Below, in pieces: positions 25,210 through 33,635 of a stretch of DNA of 64,000 nucleotides. This DNA is from JANQRA01 sp035762545 (GTDB lineage Bacteria > Actinomycetota > Acidimicrobiia > Spongiisociales > ZC4RG35). A program made the position numbers and the translations under genes. The stretch covers positions 74,971 to 138,970 of the forward strand of contig DASTOM010000011.1 in the NCBI GenBank assembly GCA_035762545.1. The letters are read 5' to 3'. The notes below the pieces were generated by a model. That model ran no database searches and was not told where the DNA came from. It saw only the letters and a program-made list of their open reading frames with translations. Positions within the stretch are counted from its first letter, which is position 1. Each line of letters opens with the position of its first letter.

Positions 25210-25896
25210 ATGCGCTACCGGGTCCAGATCCTGGGTTGGACACTCATATGGAGTGGCCTCTTCATATTCGGCTATCTCGGCTGGCAGCTCTACGGAACCG
25301 ATTGGGTCAACGCCGGAGTCCAGGCGGAGGCTGCCGGCGAGCTCGCAGTTGTTCTCTCGTCGGCCGAGCCGGAGCCGGAGACCGTGGACACCGAAGGGCT
25401 CTTGGAGACCGAGACTGTTGAATTCGTTCCCGAAGAACCGGTGGCAATCGGTGAATCGTTCGGTTTCCTCACCATCCCGGGGATCGGGGTCGATCGGGTC
25501 GTGATCTACGAGGGCGTTGACCGGGAGACGTTGCAGAAAGGCCCGGGTCACATGGAGGTCACCCCCCTCCCGGGTCAGGCGGGCAACGCAGTGATCTCAG
25601 GTCATCGCACGACATACGGCCGGCCCTTTTTCGACATGGATCTGCTTGGAGTCGGCGACCGGATCGAAGTCGAGACCGCGGCCGGAACCCATGTCTACGA
25701 GGTCAGGAGCACGACTGTCGTCGCTCCCACCGATGTCTGGGTCATCGACCCCCGTCCCGGTGGATGGCTGACTCTCACCACTTGCAACCCCAAGTTCTCC
25801 GCCCGTGAGCGGCTTGTGGTTTTCGCCGAGATGATCGCGGGGCCCAATTTCGACTACATCGAGTTGAACAAAGCCAGGCTCGAAGAGCCGACCTGA
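25210..25896 (+). CDS. Class E sortase
   Basis: 228 residues: one N-terminal transmembrane helix (about 8-28), an acidic linker to about residue 80, and a sortase barrel. The catalytic residues are His132 (SGHRTTYG), Cys192 (TLTTCNP) and an arginine at 199 or 201 (SARERLVV). Class E sortases are the actinobacterial housekeeping type and usually accept LAxTG signals. No substrate with such a tail is visible in the window. It abuts the thioredoxin-like gene tail to tail without a spacer. Confidence 0.88.
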   Translation: MRYRVQILGWTLIWSGLFIFGYLGWQLYGTDWVNAGVQAEAAGELAVVLSSAEPEPETVDTEGLLETETVEFVPEEPVAIGESFGFLTIPGIGVDRVVIYEGVDRETLQKGPGHMEVTPLPGQAGNAVISGHRTTYGRPFFDMDLLGVGDRIEVETAAGTHVYEVRSTTVVAPTDVWVIDPRPGGWLTLTTCNPKFSARERLVVFAEMIAGPNFDYIELNKARLEEPT

Positions 25897-26373
25897 TCAG
25901 CCTGAGCTCTGCACCAAATCGAGCAGGACATTCTCGTCGACGATCCCGTTGACGACCTCGGTCACGGTGCCATCGGCGTCGATGATGTAGGTGACGGGCA
26001 GGCCGAGGCGGGGATAGGCCTCCTCCACCTCCGTGGTGCCGATGGCAAGCGGATATCCGGCATCGATCTCTGCGGCGAATTCTCGTGAAGCGTCTTCGAC
26101 GTCCTCCACTGCCACACCGATCACCGTCACGTTGGGGTTCGCTTCGGCAAAGGTGGTGATGTCGGGGATCTCGGTCCGGCATGGTTCGCACCAGGAAGCC
26201 CAGAAGTTGAGAACCACCGGGCTCCCCACCGCTTCGGAGAGAGTGAAGGTCCCGCCCTCGATGACTTCGACCGTGAAGTCGGGCGCAGGTGAACCCGGCT
26301 TCGCCACCTCGGTGGGCGCTGAGCGGACGATCCAACCGACGGCGAGCCCGATGGCAATGACCGCCAGGAACAC
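25897..26373 (-). CDS. TlpA/ResA-type membrane-anchored thiol-disulfide oxidoreductase
   Basis: 158 residues from a GTG start. An N-terminal hydrophobic anchor (about 2-16) is followed by an AhpC/TlpA-type thioredoxin fold with the redox motif Trp61-Cys62-Glu-Pro-Cys65 and cis-proline segment LGLPVTYIID. It should act outside the membrane, reducing disulfides, for example in cytochrome c maturation. The frame stays open upstream into the aconitase end without an ATG, GTG or TTG, so a CTG start adding about 18 residues cannot be excluded. Confidence 0.85.
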   Translation of the reverse strand: MFLAVIAIGLAVGWIVRSAPTEVAKPGSPAPDFTVEVIEGGTFTLSEAVGSPVVLNFWASWCEPCRTEIPDITTFAEANPNVTVIGVAVEDVEDASREFAAEIDAGYPLAIGTTEVEEAYPRLGLPVTYIIDADGTVTEVVNGIVDENVLLDLVQSSG

Positions 26374-26419
26374 CCCTGTCAGTCGCAGGCTGGGCCGGGG
26401 AAGGGGCCCAGGCCGGCTG

Positions 26420-29146
26420 TCACTCAGAGGCCATTCTCCTCAACACGTAGTGAAGGATGCCTCCGTTGCGGAGGTATTCGACTTCGATCGGGGTGTCCAC
26501 CCGAGCGACGGTGTTGAACTCGACCACCGATCCGTCCAGTTTCGTTGCGGTGGCCTTCACCACCTGGCGGGGGACGAGTGAGTCGTCGACTTCGATGTTG
26601 AACGACTCGGTTCCGTCCAATCCGAGCGTCCCCGCGTCTTCGCCTGCTACGAAGTTGAGCGGGAGGACGCCCATCATCACCAGGTTGGATCGATGGATTC
26701 TCTCGAACGACTTCGTGATCACCGCCTTGACGCCGAGTAGGAAGGTGCCCTTCGCTGCCCAGTCACGGGACGAACCCATGCCGTAGTCGATTCCTCCGAG
26801 AACCACGAGTGGCGTCCCCTGCTCCTTGTACGACATGGCGGCGTCGTAGATCGACTTGACGGTGCCGTCGGTGAAGTCGGTCGTCCAGCCTCCCTCGGTT
26901 CCCGGCGCGAGATGGTTGCGCACCCGAATGTTTGCGAAGGTGCCCCTCGTCATCACCCGGTCGTTTCCCCGTCGCGAGCCGTAGCTGTTGAACATCGCCG
27001 GCTGCACGCCGGCTTCGACCAGGAACCGACCGGCGGGCGAGTCGATGGCGATCGACCCTGCAGGGCTGATGTGGTCGGTGGTAACCGAGTCACCCAGCTT
27101 GGCAAGAACCCTCGCTCCGACGATCGGCTCGATGGGCCGGATCTCGGACGTGAGATCGGTGAAGAAAGGCGGCTCCTGAACGTAGGTCGACTCCGGGTTC
27201 CAGTGATAGAGGTCAGACTCCGAGGTCGAGATGCTCCGCCACTCGTCGGACCCGGTGAAGACGTCGCTGTACTTGTCGACGAACTGACTCTGACGGACGT
27301 TGGCAGCGACGATGCTGTTGATCTCGTCCTGAGTCGGCCATATGTCACGGAGATAGACAGGCATGCCATCGGAGTCCGCACCGATCGGCTCGTTGATCGG
27401 GTCCCAGTCGACCGTCCCGGCCAGCGCGTAGGCAACCACCAGCGGGGGTGACGCCAGGTAGTTCGCCCGAACGTCCGGGGAGATCCGCCCTTCGAAGTTC
27501 CGGTTTCCCGAGAGGACTGCCGCTGACACCAGGTCGTCTGCGTTGATGCCTGCCGAGATCGGTTCGGGGAGCGGACCTGAGTTCCCGATACAGGTCGTGC
27601 ATCCGTATCCGACCACACCGAAACCGAGGCTCTCCAGGTCTTCGAGCAGACCCGACTCGGTCAGGTATTCGGTGACCACCTTCGATCCTGGCGCCAGAGA
27701 GGACTTCACCCATGGCTGACGTTCGAGCCCGAGTTTCCGTGCTTTGCGGGCGACCAGACCGGCGGCGACCATGACGTCGGGATTCGAGGTGTTGGTGCAC
27801 GACGTGATGGCGGCGATGACCACGTGGCCGTCCTTCAGCTCGAATGTCTCACCGTCGTATGTGACCATCGTCTCGGAAGGCGCTTCCAGTGTCTCTTGGG
27901 GGGTGCCGCCCTCGCCCTCCCAGCTGACGACTGTCGAAGTCTGCGCCCCACCGTTCTTTCCGAACGTGTTGGTCAGGTCGGACTGCCACTGCTGTCTCAT
28001 GGCAGCGAGCTCGATCCGGTCCTGCGGTCGTTTTGGCCCTGCCAGCGAGGGCTGGACGGTGCCCATGTCCAGTTCGAGGTTGGCGCTGTAGGTGATCACG
28101 TGGGAGTCGTCGCGCCACATCCCCTGGAGCTTGTAGTACTGCTCGACGGTGTCGATGAGCTTGTCTTCACGGCCCGTCAGCCGGAGGTACTTGAGGGTCT
28201 GATCGTCGACCGGGAAGAACCCGACGGTGGCGCCGTATTCCGGGGCCATGTTGGCGATGGTGGCCCGGTTGGCCAGCGGCATGTCTTCCAGGCCGGGCCC
28301 GTAGAACTCGACGAACTTGCCGACGACGCCGTGCTCGCGCAGCATCTCGGTGACTCTGAGGACCAGGTCGGTGGCCGTTGCGCCTTCCGGAAGCTTGCCG
28401 GTCAGCCGGAAGCCCACGACCTCGGGGAGGAGCATGTAGATCGGCTGGCCGACCATGGCCGCCTCCGCCTCGATGCCGCCGACGCCCCAGCCGACGACTC
28501 CCAGTCCGTTGATCATCGTGGTGTGGGAGTCGGTCCCGACCAGGCTGTCGGGGTACAGGTGAATGCCGTCGTCCCACACCACCTTGGCGAGGTACTCCAG
28601 GTTGACCTGATGGACGATGCCGGTGGCGGGGGGAACGACGCGGAAGTTGGCGAAGGCCGACTGGCCCCACTTCAGGAACTCGTAGCGCTCTTGGTTTCGC
28701 TCGAACTCTTTGGTCGAGTTGATGATCAACGCGTCCGGTCGGGCGAACGCGTCGACCTGGACCGAGTGGTCGATGACGAGGTCCGCCGGGATGAGCGGAT
28801 TGACCTTCTGGGCTGAACCCTCGTCACCGGTCATCCTCACGATCGCCGCTCTCATCGCGGCCAGGTCGACCACCGCAGGGACGCCCGTGAAGTCCTGGAG
28901 CACGACACGCCCGGGGATGAACGGGATCTCCACTTCGGCGACTTTGGTGGCGTCGTAGGCGGCGATCTCCCGGACGTCCGTTTCGGTGACGGTGAGGCCG
29001 TCGAGGTTGCGCAGGGCGGATTCGAGGAGGACCTTTATCGAATAGGGGAGCCGTTCGACGCCCTCGATCGCGTCGAGGCGGGCAATCTCGCGTGCCCCGA
29101 GAGGAGTCTCGAGAGTGGCACGAGCCCCGAATGGGTCGTTGGACAT
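26420..29146 (-). CDS. acnA: Aconitate hydratase A
   Basis: 908-residue TCA-cycle aconitase/IRP-type enzyme interconverting citrate and isocitrate through a 4Fe-4S cluster. The cluster cysteines are in SCTNTSNP and GCTTCIGNSG in the middle third. Substrate motifs include GTDSHTTMINGLGVVGWGVGGIEAE. The C-terminal swivel domain has GGIDYGMGSSRDWAAKG. The length is typical. It lies 143 nt downstream of a winged-helix regulator with four possible cluster cysteines, which suggests control by Fe-S status. Confidence 0.97.
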   Translation of the reverse strand: MSNDPFGARATLETPLGAREIARLDAIEGVERLPYSIKVLLESALRNLDGLTVTETDVREIAAYDATKVAEVEIPFIPGRVVLQDFTGVPAVVDLAAMRAAIVRMTGDEGSAQKVNPLIPADLVIDHSVQVDAFARPDALIINSTKEFERNQERYEFLKWGQSAFANFRVVPPATGIVHQVNLEYLAKVVWDDGIHLYPDSLVGTDSHTTMINGLGVVGWGVGGIEAEAAMVGQPIYMLLPEVVGFRLTGKLPEGATATDLVLRVTEMLREHGVVGKFVEFYGPGLEDMPLANRATIANMAPEYGATVGFFPVDDQTLKYLRLTGREDKLIDTVEQYYKLQGMWRDDSHVITYSANLELDMGTVQPSLAGPKRPQDRIELAAMRQQWQSDLTNTFGKNGGAQTSTVVSWEGEGGTPQETLEAPSETMVTYDGETFELKDGHVVIAAITSCTNTSNPDVMVAAGLVARKARKLGLERQPWVKSSLAPGSKVVTEYLTESGLLEDLESLGFGVVGYGCTTCIGNSGPLPEPISAGINADDLVSAAVLSGNRNFEGRISPDVRANYLASPPLVVAYALAGTVDWDPINEPIGADSDGMPVYLRDIWPTQDEINSIVAANVRQSQFVDKYSDVFTGSDEWRSISTSESDLYHWNPESTYVQEPPFFTDLTSEIRPIEPIVGARVLAKLGDSVTTDHISPAGSIAIDSPAGRFLVEAGVQPAMFNSYGSRRGNDRVMTRGTFANIRVRNHLAPGTEGGWTTDFTDGTVKSIYDAAMSYKEQGTPLVVLGGIDYGMGSSRDWAAKGTFLLGVKAVITKSFERIHRSNLVMMGVLPLNFVAGEDAGTLGLDGTESFNIEVDDSLVPRQVVKATATKLDGSVVEFNTVARVDTPIEVEYLRNGGILHYVLRRMASE

Positions 29147-29289
29147 TTCAGCCTTTCAAATGAGTCTGATCAGTCCTCTGAGCCTAACGAAGCACACCCT
29201 GTTCACCATCTCGTCAGGTCGCGAAACAACGAGCAGCCTTCGCGTTTTCAGTCCTAATGCGTTCTCACAGAACGGTATGGCGCCCCGGC

Positions 29290-29997
29290 TCAGCGACCGA
29301 TGGTGACCGGGACCTGGGTGACGCAGTCGTCGTCGAGGGCCTGGTGAGGGAAGACGACCGGGTTGCAGGGCACCGATAGGGCGCCGAACAGTCCAGCGAC
29401 GATCCCCCTGTCCAGAGAGCAGATGACGTCGGGATGGTTGGTCGCCGTCTCCCCGAAAGGGCAATGTGAGGTGAGGAGGCGCTGGCCCTCGACGTCGGGA
29501 TCGACCGAGAAACCGAGCCCGGTCATGGCACTGGCCACGGCCTGGACCGCTTCGTCGTACCCGGGGTCGTCGGGCGCCCCGATCTCGGTGGCGAGTTCCT
29601 TGCCGTAGGCACGTCCCACCTTCTCGGCGACTTCTGAAACATTCGGCGGATCGAGCTCGGCGATCACCTTGAACAGCATCTCGGTGAGCATCTCGAACCG
29701 ACGTGGAGCAAAGTGAACACTGACCTCTTTGTTGGTCGGCTCGTAGGTCTTGGCCGGGCGACCGGCGCCCGGGCCACCGGTTCGCCGCAGATGGCTCACT
29801 CTCAGGTAACCGTCATCGGCGAGTCGATCGAGATGATGCCGGGCCACGTTCGGGTGGATGTCGAACAACTCGGCCACCTTCGAAGTCGTCATCGGGTCGG
29901 GTGACTCGCGAACCGCGATGTAGATGGCACGCCGGGTCGGGTCACCGAGCGACGAGGTGAGATCAGAGATGCGGCTATCGAGTGTGCTTGTGTCCAT
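29290..29997 (-). CDS. Winged-helix regulator with C-terminal four-cysteine domain (SufR-like)
   Basis: 235 residues. An N-terminal ArsR/DeoR-like winged helix (about 10-90) includes KVAELFDIHPNVARHHLDRLADDGYL and a basic wing GGPGAGRPAKTY. The C-terminal domain ends with Cys179, Cys193, Cys211 and Cys225 (spacing C-x13-C-x17-C-x13-C), a layout of the SufR Fe-S sensor type although spacings differ from the cyanobacterial form. It lies between acnA and the divergent Mrp-type Fe-S carrier gene, with a perfect 12-bp palindrome in the shared promoter region. An Fe-S-responsive repressor is my inference. Confidence 0.75.
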   Translation of the reverse strand: MDTSTLDSRISDLTSSLGDPTRRAIYIAVRESPDPMTTSKVAELFDIHPNVARHHLDRLADDGYLRVSHLRRTGGPGAGRPAKTYEPTNKEVSVHFAPRRFEMLTEMLFKVIAELDPPNVSEVAEKVGRAYGKELATEIGAPDDPGYDEAVQAVASAMTGLGFSVDPDVEGQRLLTSHCPFGETATNHPDVICSLDRGIVAGLFGALSVPCNPVVFPHQALDDDCVTQVPVTIGR

Positions 29998-30016
29998 CTG
30001 AGGTACCGACAGCCCA

Positions 30017-30028
30017 AAACTATAGTTT
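30017..30028. promoter_or_regulatory. Palindrome in the sufR-like/mrp divergent promoter region
   Basis: AAACTATAGTTT is a perfect 12-bp inverted repeat midway between the divergent starts at 29997 and 30068. It contains TATAGT, usable as a -10 box for mrp. A dimeric winged-helix regulator could occupy it and shut off both directions. Confidence 0.5.
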
Positions 30029-30067
30029 CAGAGAGTCTTCTATCCACTGTCGCCGTAGGGGAATCAG

Positions 30068-31150
30068 ATGGCTGACCAAACTGAATTGCATGATGCTGTC
30101 GCGTCCATCGAGTCACCGCTGTTCGTCGGTCGCACTCTCGGTGAGCTCGGGCTCGTCAAGGACGTCAGCAGGAAGCTGACTGGCAAGGTCAAGGTCGACC
30201 TTCTCCTCCCCGACGACACACCACCTCCGGCTCTGAACGATCGTCTCCAAGAGGCACTGTCTCCTTTCACCACCTCGGCCGACGTGAACGTCGAAGTGAT
30301 GAGTGACGAAGCCGTTCAGAGCTGGATCGACGACCTCAAGGCCAAGGCCGGCCCCGGTATCGGCGAGCCCGGCTCGGCCACCCGAACCATCGCCGTCTCG
30401 TCGGGCAAGGGTGGGGTGGGCAAGTCGTCGATATCGGCGAATCTCGCCGTTGCCCTGGCACGCGGCGGACGCACGGTGGGGATCGTGGATGGAGACATCT
30501 GGGGTTTTTCGATCCCCTCGATGTTGGGGATCGTCAACCCACCGATCATGGTCGGCGACATGATCGTGCCCCCCGTGGCCCATCGGGTGAAGGTCATGTC
30601 CATGGACTACTTCGTCGGCGACGACAAGGCAGTGATATGGAGGGGGCCCATGTTGCACAAAGCGATCGAGCAGTTCCTCAAAGATGTCTTCTGGGACGAC
30701 CTGGACTTCCTGGTCGTCGACATGCCGCCGGGCACGGGCGACATCGCCATCTCGATGTCCCAGTTCCTGCCCCGGGCCCAGGTCCTGCTGGCCACGACCC
30801 CACAGCCGACCGCACAGCGGGTGGCCCGCCGCGCCGCCCTCATGGCCGCAGAAGTCGACCAGGACGTGATCGGAGTCGTCGAGAACATGTCCTGGTTCAC
30901 TGGCGACGACGGCAAGCGATACGAACTGTTTGGTAGTGGTGGTGGCCAGGCTCTGGCTGACGAGTTGGGCGTCGACCTCATGGCTCGCATTCCCCTCGTT
31001 CCCGCCATGGGCCGTGGTGCCGATGAAGGCCACCCGGTCGCCGTAGCTGCTCCCGGCTCCGAGGCGGAGGCGGCGTTCGATCAGCTGGCCACTGCCGTCA
31101 TCGACAAGAAGCCACGTATCAGAACGAACCCGGCCCTGGTGATCAAGTGA
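30068..31150 (+). CDS. mrp: Mrp/NBP35-family Fe-S carrier ATPase
   Basis: 360 residues: an N-terminal MIP18/DUF59-like domain (about 5-85) and a SIMIBI P-loop ATPase with deviant Walker A GKGGVGKS at 113-120. Further motifs are DGDIWGFSIPSMLG and DMPPGTGDIA. The family carries or transfers Fe-S clusters to apoproteins. The C-terminal CxxC that bridges clusters in many members is absent; the position reads ENMSWFTGDDGKRYELFGSGGG. ATG 30068 was chosen. It is co-transcribed with a membrane protein (GTG overlap). Confidence 0.9.
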   Translation: MADQTELHDAVASIESPLFVGRTLGELGLVKDVSRKLTGKVKVDLLLPDDTPPPALNDRLQEALSPFTTSADVNVEVMSDEAVQSWIDDLKAKAGPGIGEPGSATRTIAVSSGKGGVGKSSISANLAVALARGGRTVGIVDGDIWGFSIPSMLGIVNPPIMVGDMIVPPVAHRVKVMSMDYFVGDDKAVIWRGPMLHKAIEQFLKDVFWDDLDFLVVDMPPGTGDIAISMSQFLPRAQVLLATTPQPTAQRVARRAALMAAEVDQDVIGVVENMSWFTGDDGKRYELFGSGGGQALADELGVDLMARIPLVPAMGRGADEGHPVAVAAPGSEAEAAFDQLATAVIDKKPRIRTNPALVIK

Positions 31151-32034
31151 CCGCACGCGGGACCACCCAGTCCTCCCTTGGCTGGGCATTCGGAATCTGC
31201 CTTTCCGTCCTCTTCGTCTCGCTTTGGGGGCGTGCCGTCGTTGTGGACACCGAGACCCTCGGTGAGTCGCTGGCGCCCCTGGGCCGCTCTGAGGTGGTCG
31301 TGGACTACGTGACCGACTGGATGGGCGACGAGCTAGTGGCCTCCGGTGTCCCCACCGATGTCGTCGACCCGGCGATCGACCGGTTCATGGAGTCGTCAGC
31401 GGTGACCAGTGCCGTGGACGGCCTGGTCGCCGAAGTGGTCGTGGCCGCAGCGTCACCCGATCCGGCCGGGTCGAATGTCGACGTGCGCTCTCATCTGGCG
31501 CCGGCGGTCCCCGAGGTGGCGCAGGGGTTGGAGGACCTCGGCTATGGATTCACCAGGTCCCAGGTACAGGGTGTGGTCGAAGACCTCGATCCAATCGTCA
31601 TCCGACAGCCCGGCCAAAGTGCCCTGGTGGGCCCCAACTCGCCAACTGCGGCCCGCCTCGGCATCGCCTCGCTCATAGCAACGATTGGGCTCACGGTCTT
31701 TGGGAGCGTCTACATCCGGCTGTCCGAGGATCGGGTGACGGCTCTGCGCAGACTGCTCAATCGAGTTGCCGTCAGCGGACTCAGCTTTGCCGTTCTGCTC
31801 CGTCTCGGAGCCTGGGTCGTAGATCCCGCCGGCGGACGGGCTCCGGTGCCGGAGACATTGGCAAACCTCGCCGCTTCGAAGTGGTTGACGCCGCTTCAGG
31901 TCGGGCTCGTGGCCGCGGTGGTGGCGGCGGTCGTCTACGTGGTGCGACGATCGGTCACACCGGGGGGAGGGTCCCCGTCACCAAGCGAGCAACCCACACC
32001 GACACCAGCGCCACAGCAGTCACGGCCAGCGTGA
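31147..32034 (+). CDS. Hypothetical membrane protein
   Basis: 295 residues, GTG start overlapping the mrp stop by 4 nt. One helix near the N-terminus (about 10-30), then an acidic outside domain of some 135 residues, then three hydrophobic helices (about 171-190, 207-225, 250-268) and a Pro/Ser/Thr-rich tail. I do not recognise a family. The last 80 nt overlap the convergent DUF2752 gene, so the tail codes on both strands. Confidence 0.65.
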   Translation: MTARGTTQSSLGWAFGICLSVLFVSLWGRAVVVDTETLGESLAPLGRSEVVVDYVTDWMGDELVASGVPTDVVDPAIDRFMESSAVTSAVDGLVAEVVVAAASPDPAGSNVDVRSHLAPAVPEVAQGLEDLGYGFTRSQVQGVVEDLDPIVIRQPGQSALVGPNSPTAARLGIASLIATIGLTVFGSVYIRLSEDRVTALRRLLNRVAVSGLSFAVLLRLGAWVVDPAGGRAPVPETLANLAASKWLTPLQVGLVAAVVAAVVYVVRRSVTPGGGSPSPSEQPTPTPAPQQSRPA

Positions 32035-32341
32035 TCGTGATGGTCCGGTTCCCCGCCGGACGCACCAGCCCTGCTCTCTGAAGCACGAACCAGATCCAAC
32101 CGACCACCAGCTGGGCCAGGATCAGCGGGACCAAGGGGTGGTAGGCGACGGCGCCACTGATGTCCCCTTTTATCAACGTCGAGGCAGCCCGGGTCATCCC
32201 GCATCCCGGACACGCCGTGCCGGTGCAAAGAGCCCACGGGCAGATGGTCGGACCGTCCTCGGAGGGTGTGAAGATGGCGAGGCCGAGAGCACCCAGGAAT
32301 GGGGCGGCGATGATCAGTCGGTCACGCCAGGTCGTGCTCAT
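31955..32341 (-). CDS. DUF2752 family membrane protein
   Basis: 128 residues with three hydrophobic helices and the diagnostic segment LCTGTACPGCGMTRA (about residues 39-53), whose cysteines mark DUF2752. The family is of unknown function. ATG start at 32341. It overlaps the convergent gene by 80 nt. It lies 22 nt upstream of nothing on its own strand, so it is probably single. Confidence 0.78.
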   Translation of the reverse strand: MSTTWRDRLIIAAPFLGALGLAIFTPSEDGPTICPWALCTGTACPGCGMTRAASTLIKGDISGAVAYHPLVPLILAQLVVGWIWFVLQRAGLVRPAGNRTITITLAVTAVALVSVWVARLVTGTLPPV

Positions 32342-32363
32342 AGTCGCCTGAGACTACGCCTCG

Positions 32364-33635
32364 TCACATCCCGAACTTGTCAAGGGTTCGGTACAGATAT
32401 GAAGCCGGGGTCAGGAACCAGGCCTTACCGGTGTAGTAGAAGCGCCCGTTGTGAACGACTTCGCTGTAGACACTGGGTGGATCCTCTCCGAGCAGCATTC
32501 CTGCCAGCTCGTACCCGAGCTGACAGGCCAGGCCCACGCCGTGGCCGGCATAGCCGAGGGCATACCAGGCACCGTCGATCCGACCGATGTGTGGAGTCAG
32601 GTCGAAGGGGACTCCGAGCTTTCCTCCCCAGACGTGGCTCAGCGGCACCTCTTCGAGCTGGGGCCAAAACGTGACAAGGGCTTTGCGGAGGTCCCCGGCC
32701 GACTCGCCCAGATGCAGGTTGGTGTGCAGGCTGCGTCGGCCTCCGAGGAGGATGCGATTGTCGTGGGTGCGACGCATGTAGTTGAGGAGACGTCTCTTGG
32801 TGTAGGTCATCGACCCTTTCGGAAAGATGGCATCGGCGCCCTCCTCGGTGAGCGGCTCGGTGACGATGATGTAAGAGCCGATGGGGACGACCAGCCTGGC
32901 CAACTCCTTCGATGGGTGACGTGTGGTGTATCCGTTCGTGGCCAGGATCACATCGCCTGCCTTGACCGTTCCCTTCGAGGTGACAACCGTCATACCCACC
33001 CCGGTCTTGTCCAGCGCGGTCGCCTCGCAGTGGTCGACGAGGGTCGCCCCTGAGTCGCGTACCGCTCGAGCAAGACCGAACACCAACCGGGCGGGATGTA
33101 CCCCGAAACCCTCCGGCTCGAAGAGTGCCACGTCGAACTGGTCGCCGCCGACAATCGAGCCGATGTCACGGGCGTCCACAACCTCCCATTGGACGCCGAA
33201 TTTCTCCTTGTACCAGGCGACCGTGTGGTCGAACTTCTTCAGAGCCTTGGCGCCGTGACCGAGAGCCGCCATGCCCCCGTCGTGGATGAGCGCGTCGATC
33301 CCGGGTCGGGTGGCGTAGTCCCGGACGAGCTCGATCGAACGCACGGTCGAGGCCCACATCTCGTGGCCGATCCGGGGCCCGTAGGTGGCATATACCGAGT
33401 CGACGCCAGCCTTGACGTCGGGCGAGACCATGCCTCCATTGATCGCTGAGGCGCCTCCGGCGATCTCACCGGCATCGATGACCGTGACCGTGCGACCGGC
33501 CCCGGAGAGTCGCAGGGCCGCAGACAAGCCGGTGAGACCGGAGCCAACGACGAGATAGTCGGTCTCCGTCGGGAGGTCGGATGTCAGCCCCTCCGGCCGG
33601 GGGTGGTCTTCCACCCAGAAGGGCGTTTGCTTCAC
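32364..33635 (-). CDS. FAD-dependent amine oxidase (DAO/PuuB-like)
   Basis: 423-residue DAO-family flavoprotein. The N-terminal FAD dinucleotide motif is VVGSGLTGLSAALRL (about 29-43), followed by IDAGEIAGGASAINGGMV, which resembles gamma-glutamylputrescine oxidase (PuuB) proteins. The C-terminal GYAGHGVGLACQLG closes the FAD site. It overlaps the upstream aminotransferase gene by 4 nt and lies beside polyamine transport genes, so oxidation of putrescine, a gamma-glutamyl derivative or a related amine is likely. Opine or amino-acid oxidation remains possible. Confidence 0.83.
   Translation of the reverse strand: MKQTPFWVEDHPRPEGLTSDLPTETDYLVVGSGLTGLSAALRLSGAGRTVTVIDAGEIAGGASAINGGMVSPDVKAGVDSVYATYGPRIGHEMWASTVRSIELVRDYATRPGIDALIHDGGMAALGHGAKALKKFDHTVAWYKEKFGVQWEVVDARDIGSIVGGDQFDVALFEPEGFGVHPARLVFGLARAVRDSGATLVDHCEATALDKTGVGMTVVTSKGTVKAGDVILATNGYTTRHPSKELARLVVPIGSYIIVTEPLTEEGADAIFPKGSMTYTKRRLLNYMRRTHDNRILLGGRRSLHTNLHLGESAGDLRKALVTFWPQLEEVPLSHVWGGKLGVPFDLTPHIGRIDGAWYALGYAGHGVGLACQLGYELAGMLLGEDPPSVYSEVVHNGRFYYTGKAWFLTPASYLYRTLDKFGM

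Noticed and set aside
27824..28816. 330-residue plus-strand frame opposite acnA
   Set aside because: It is antisense to conserved aconitase sequence and is Gly/Val/Asp-rich without any recognisable domain; a shadow of high-GC coding.
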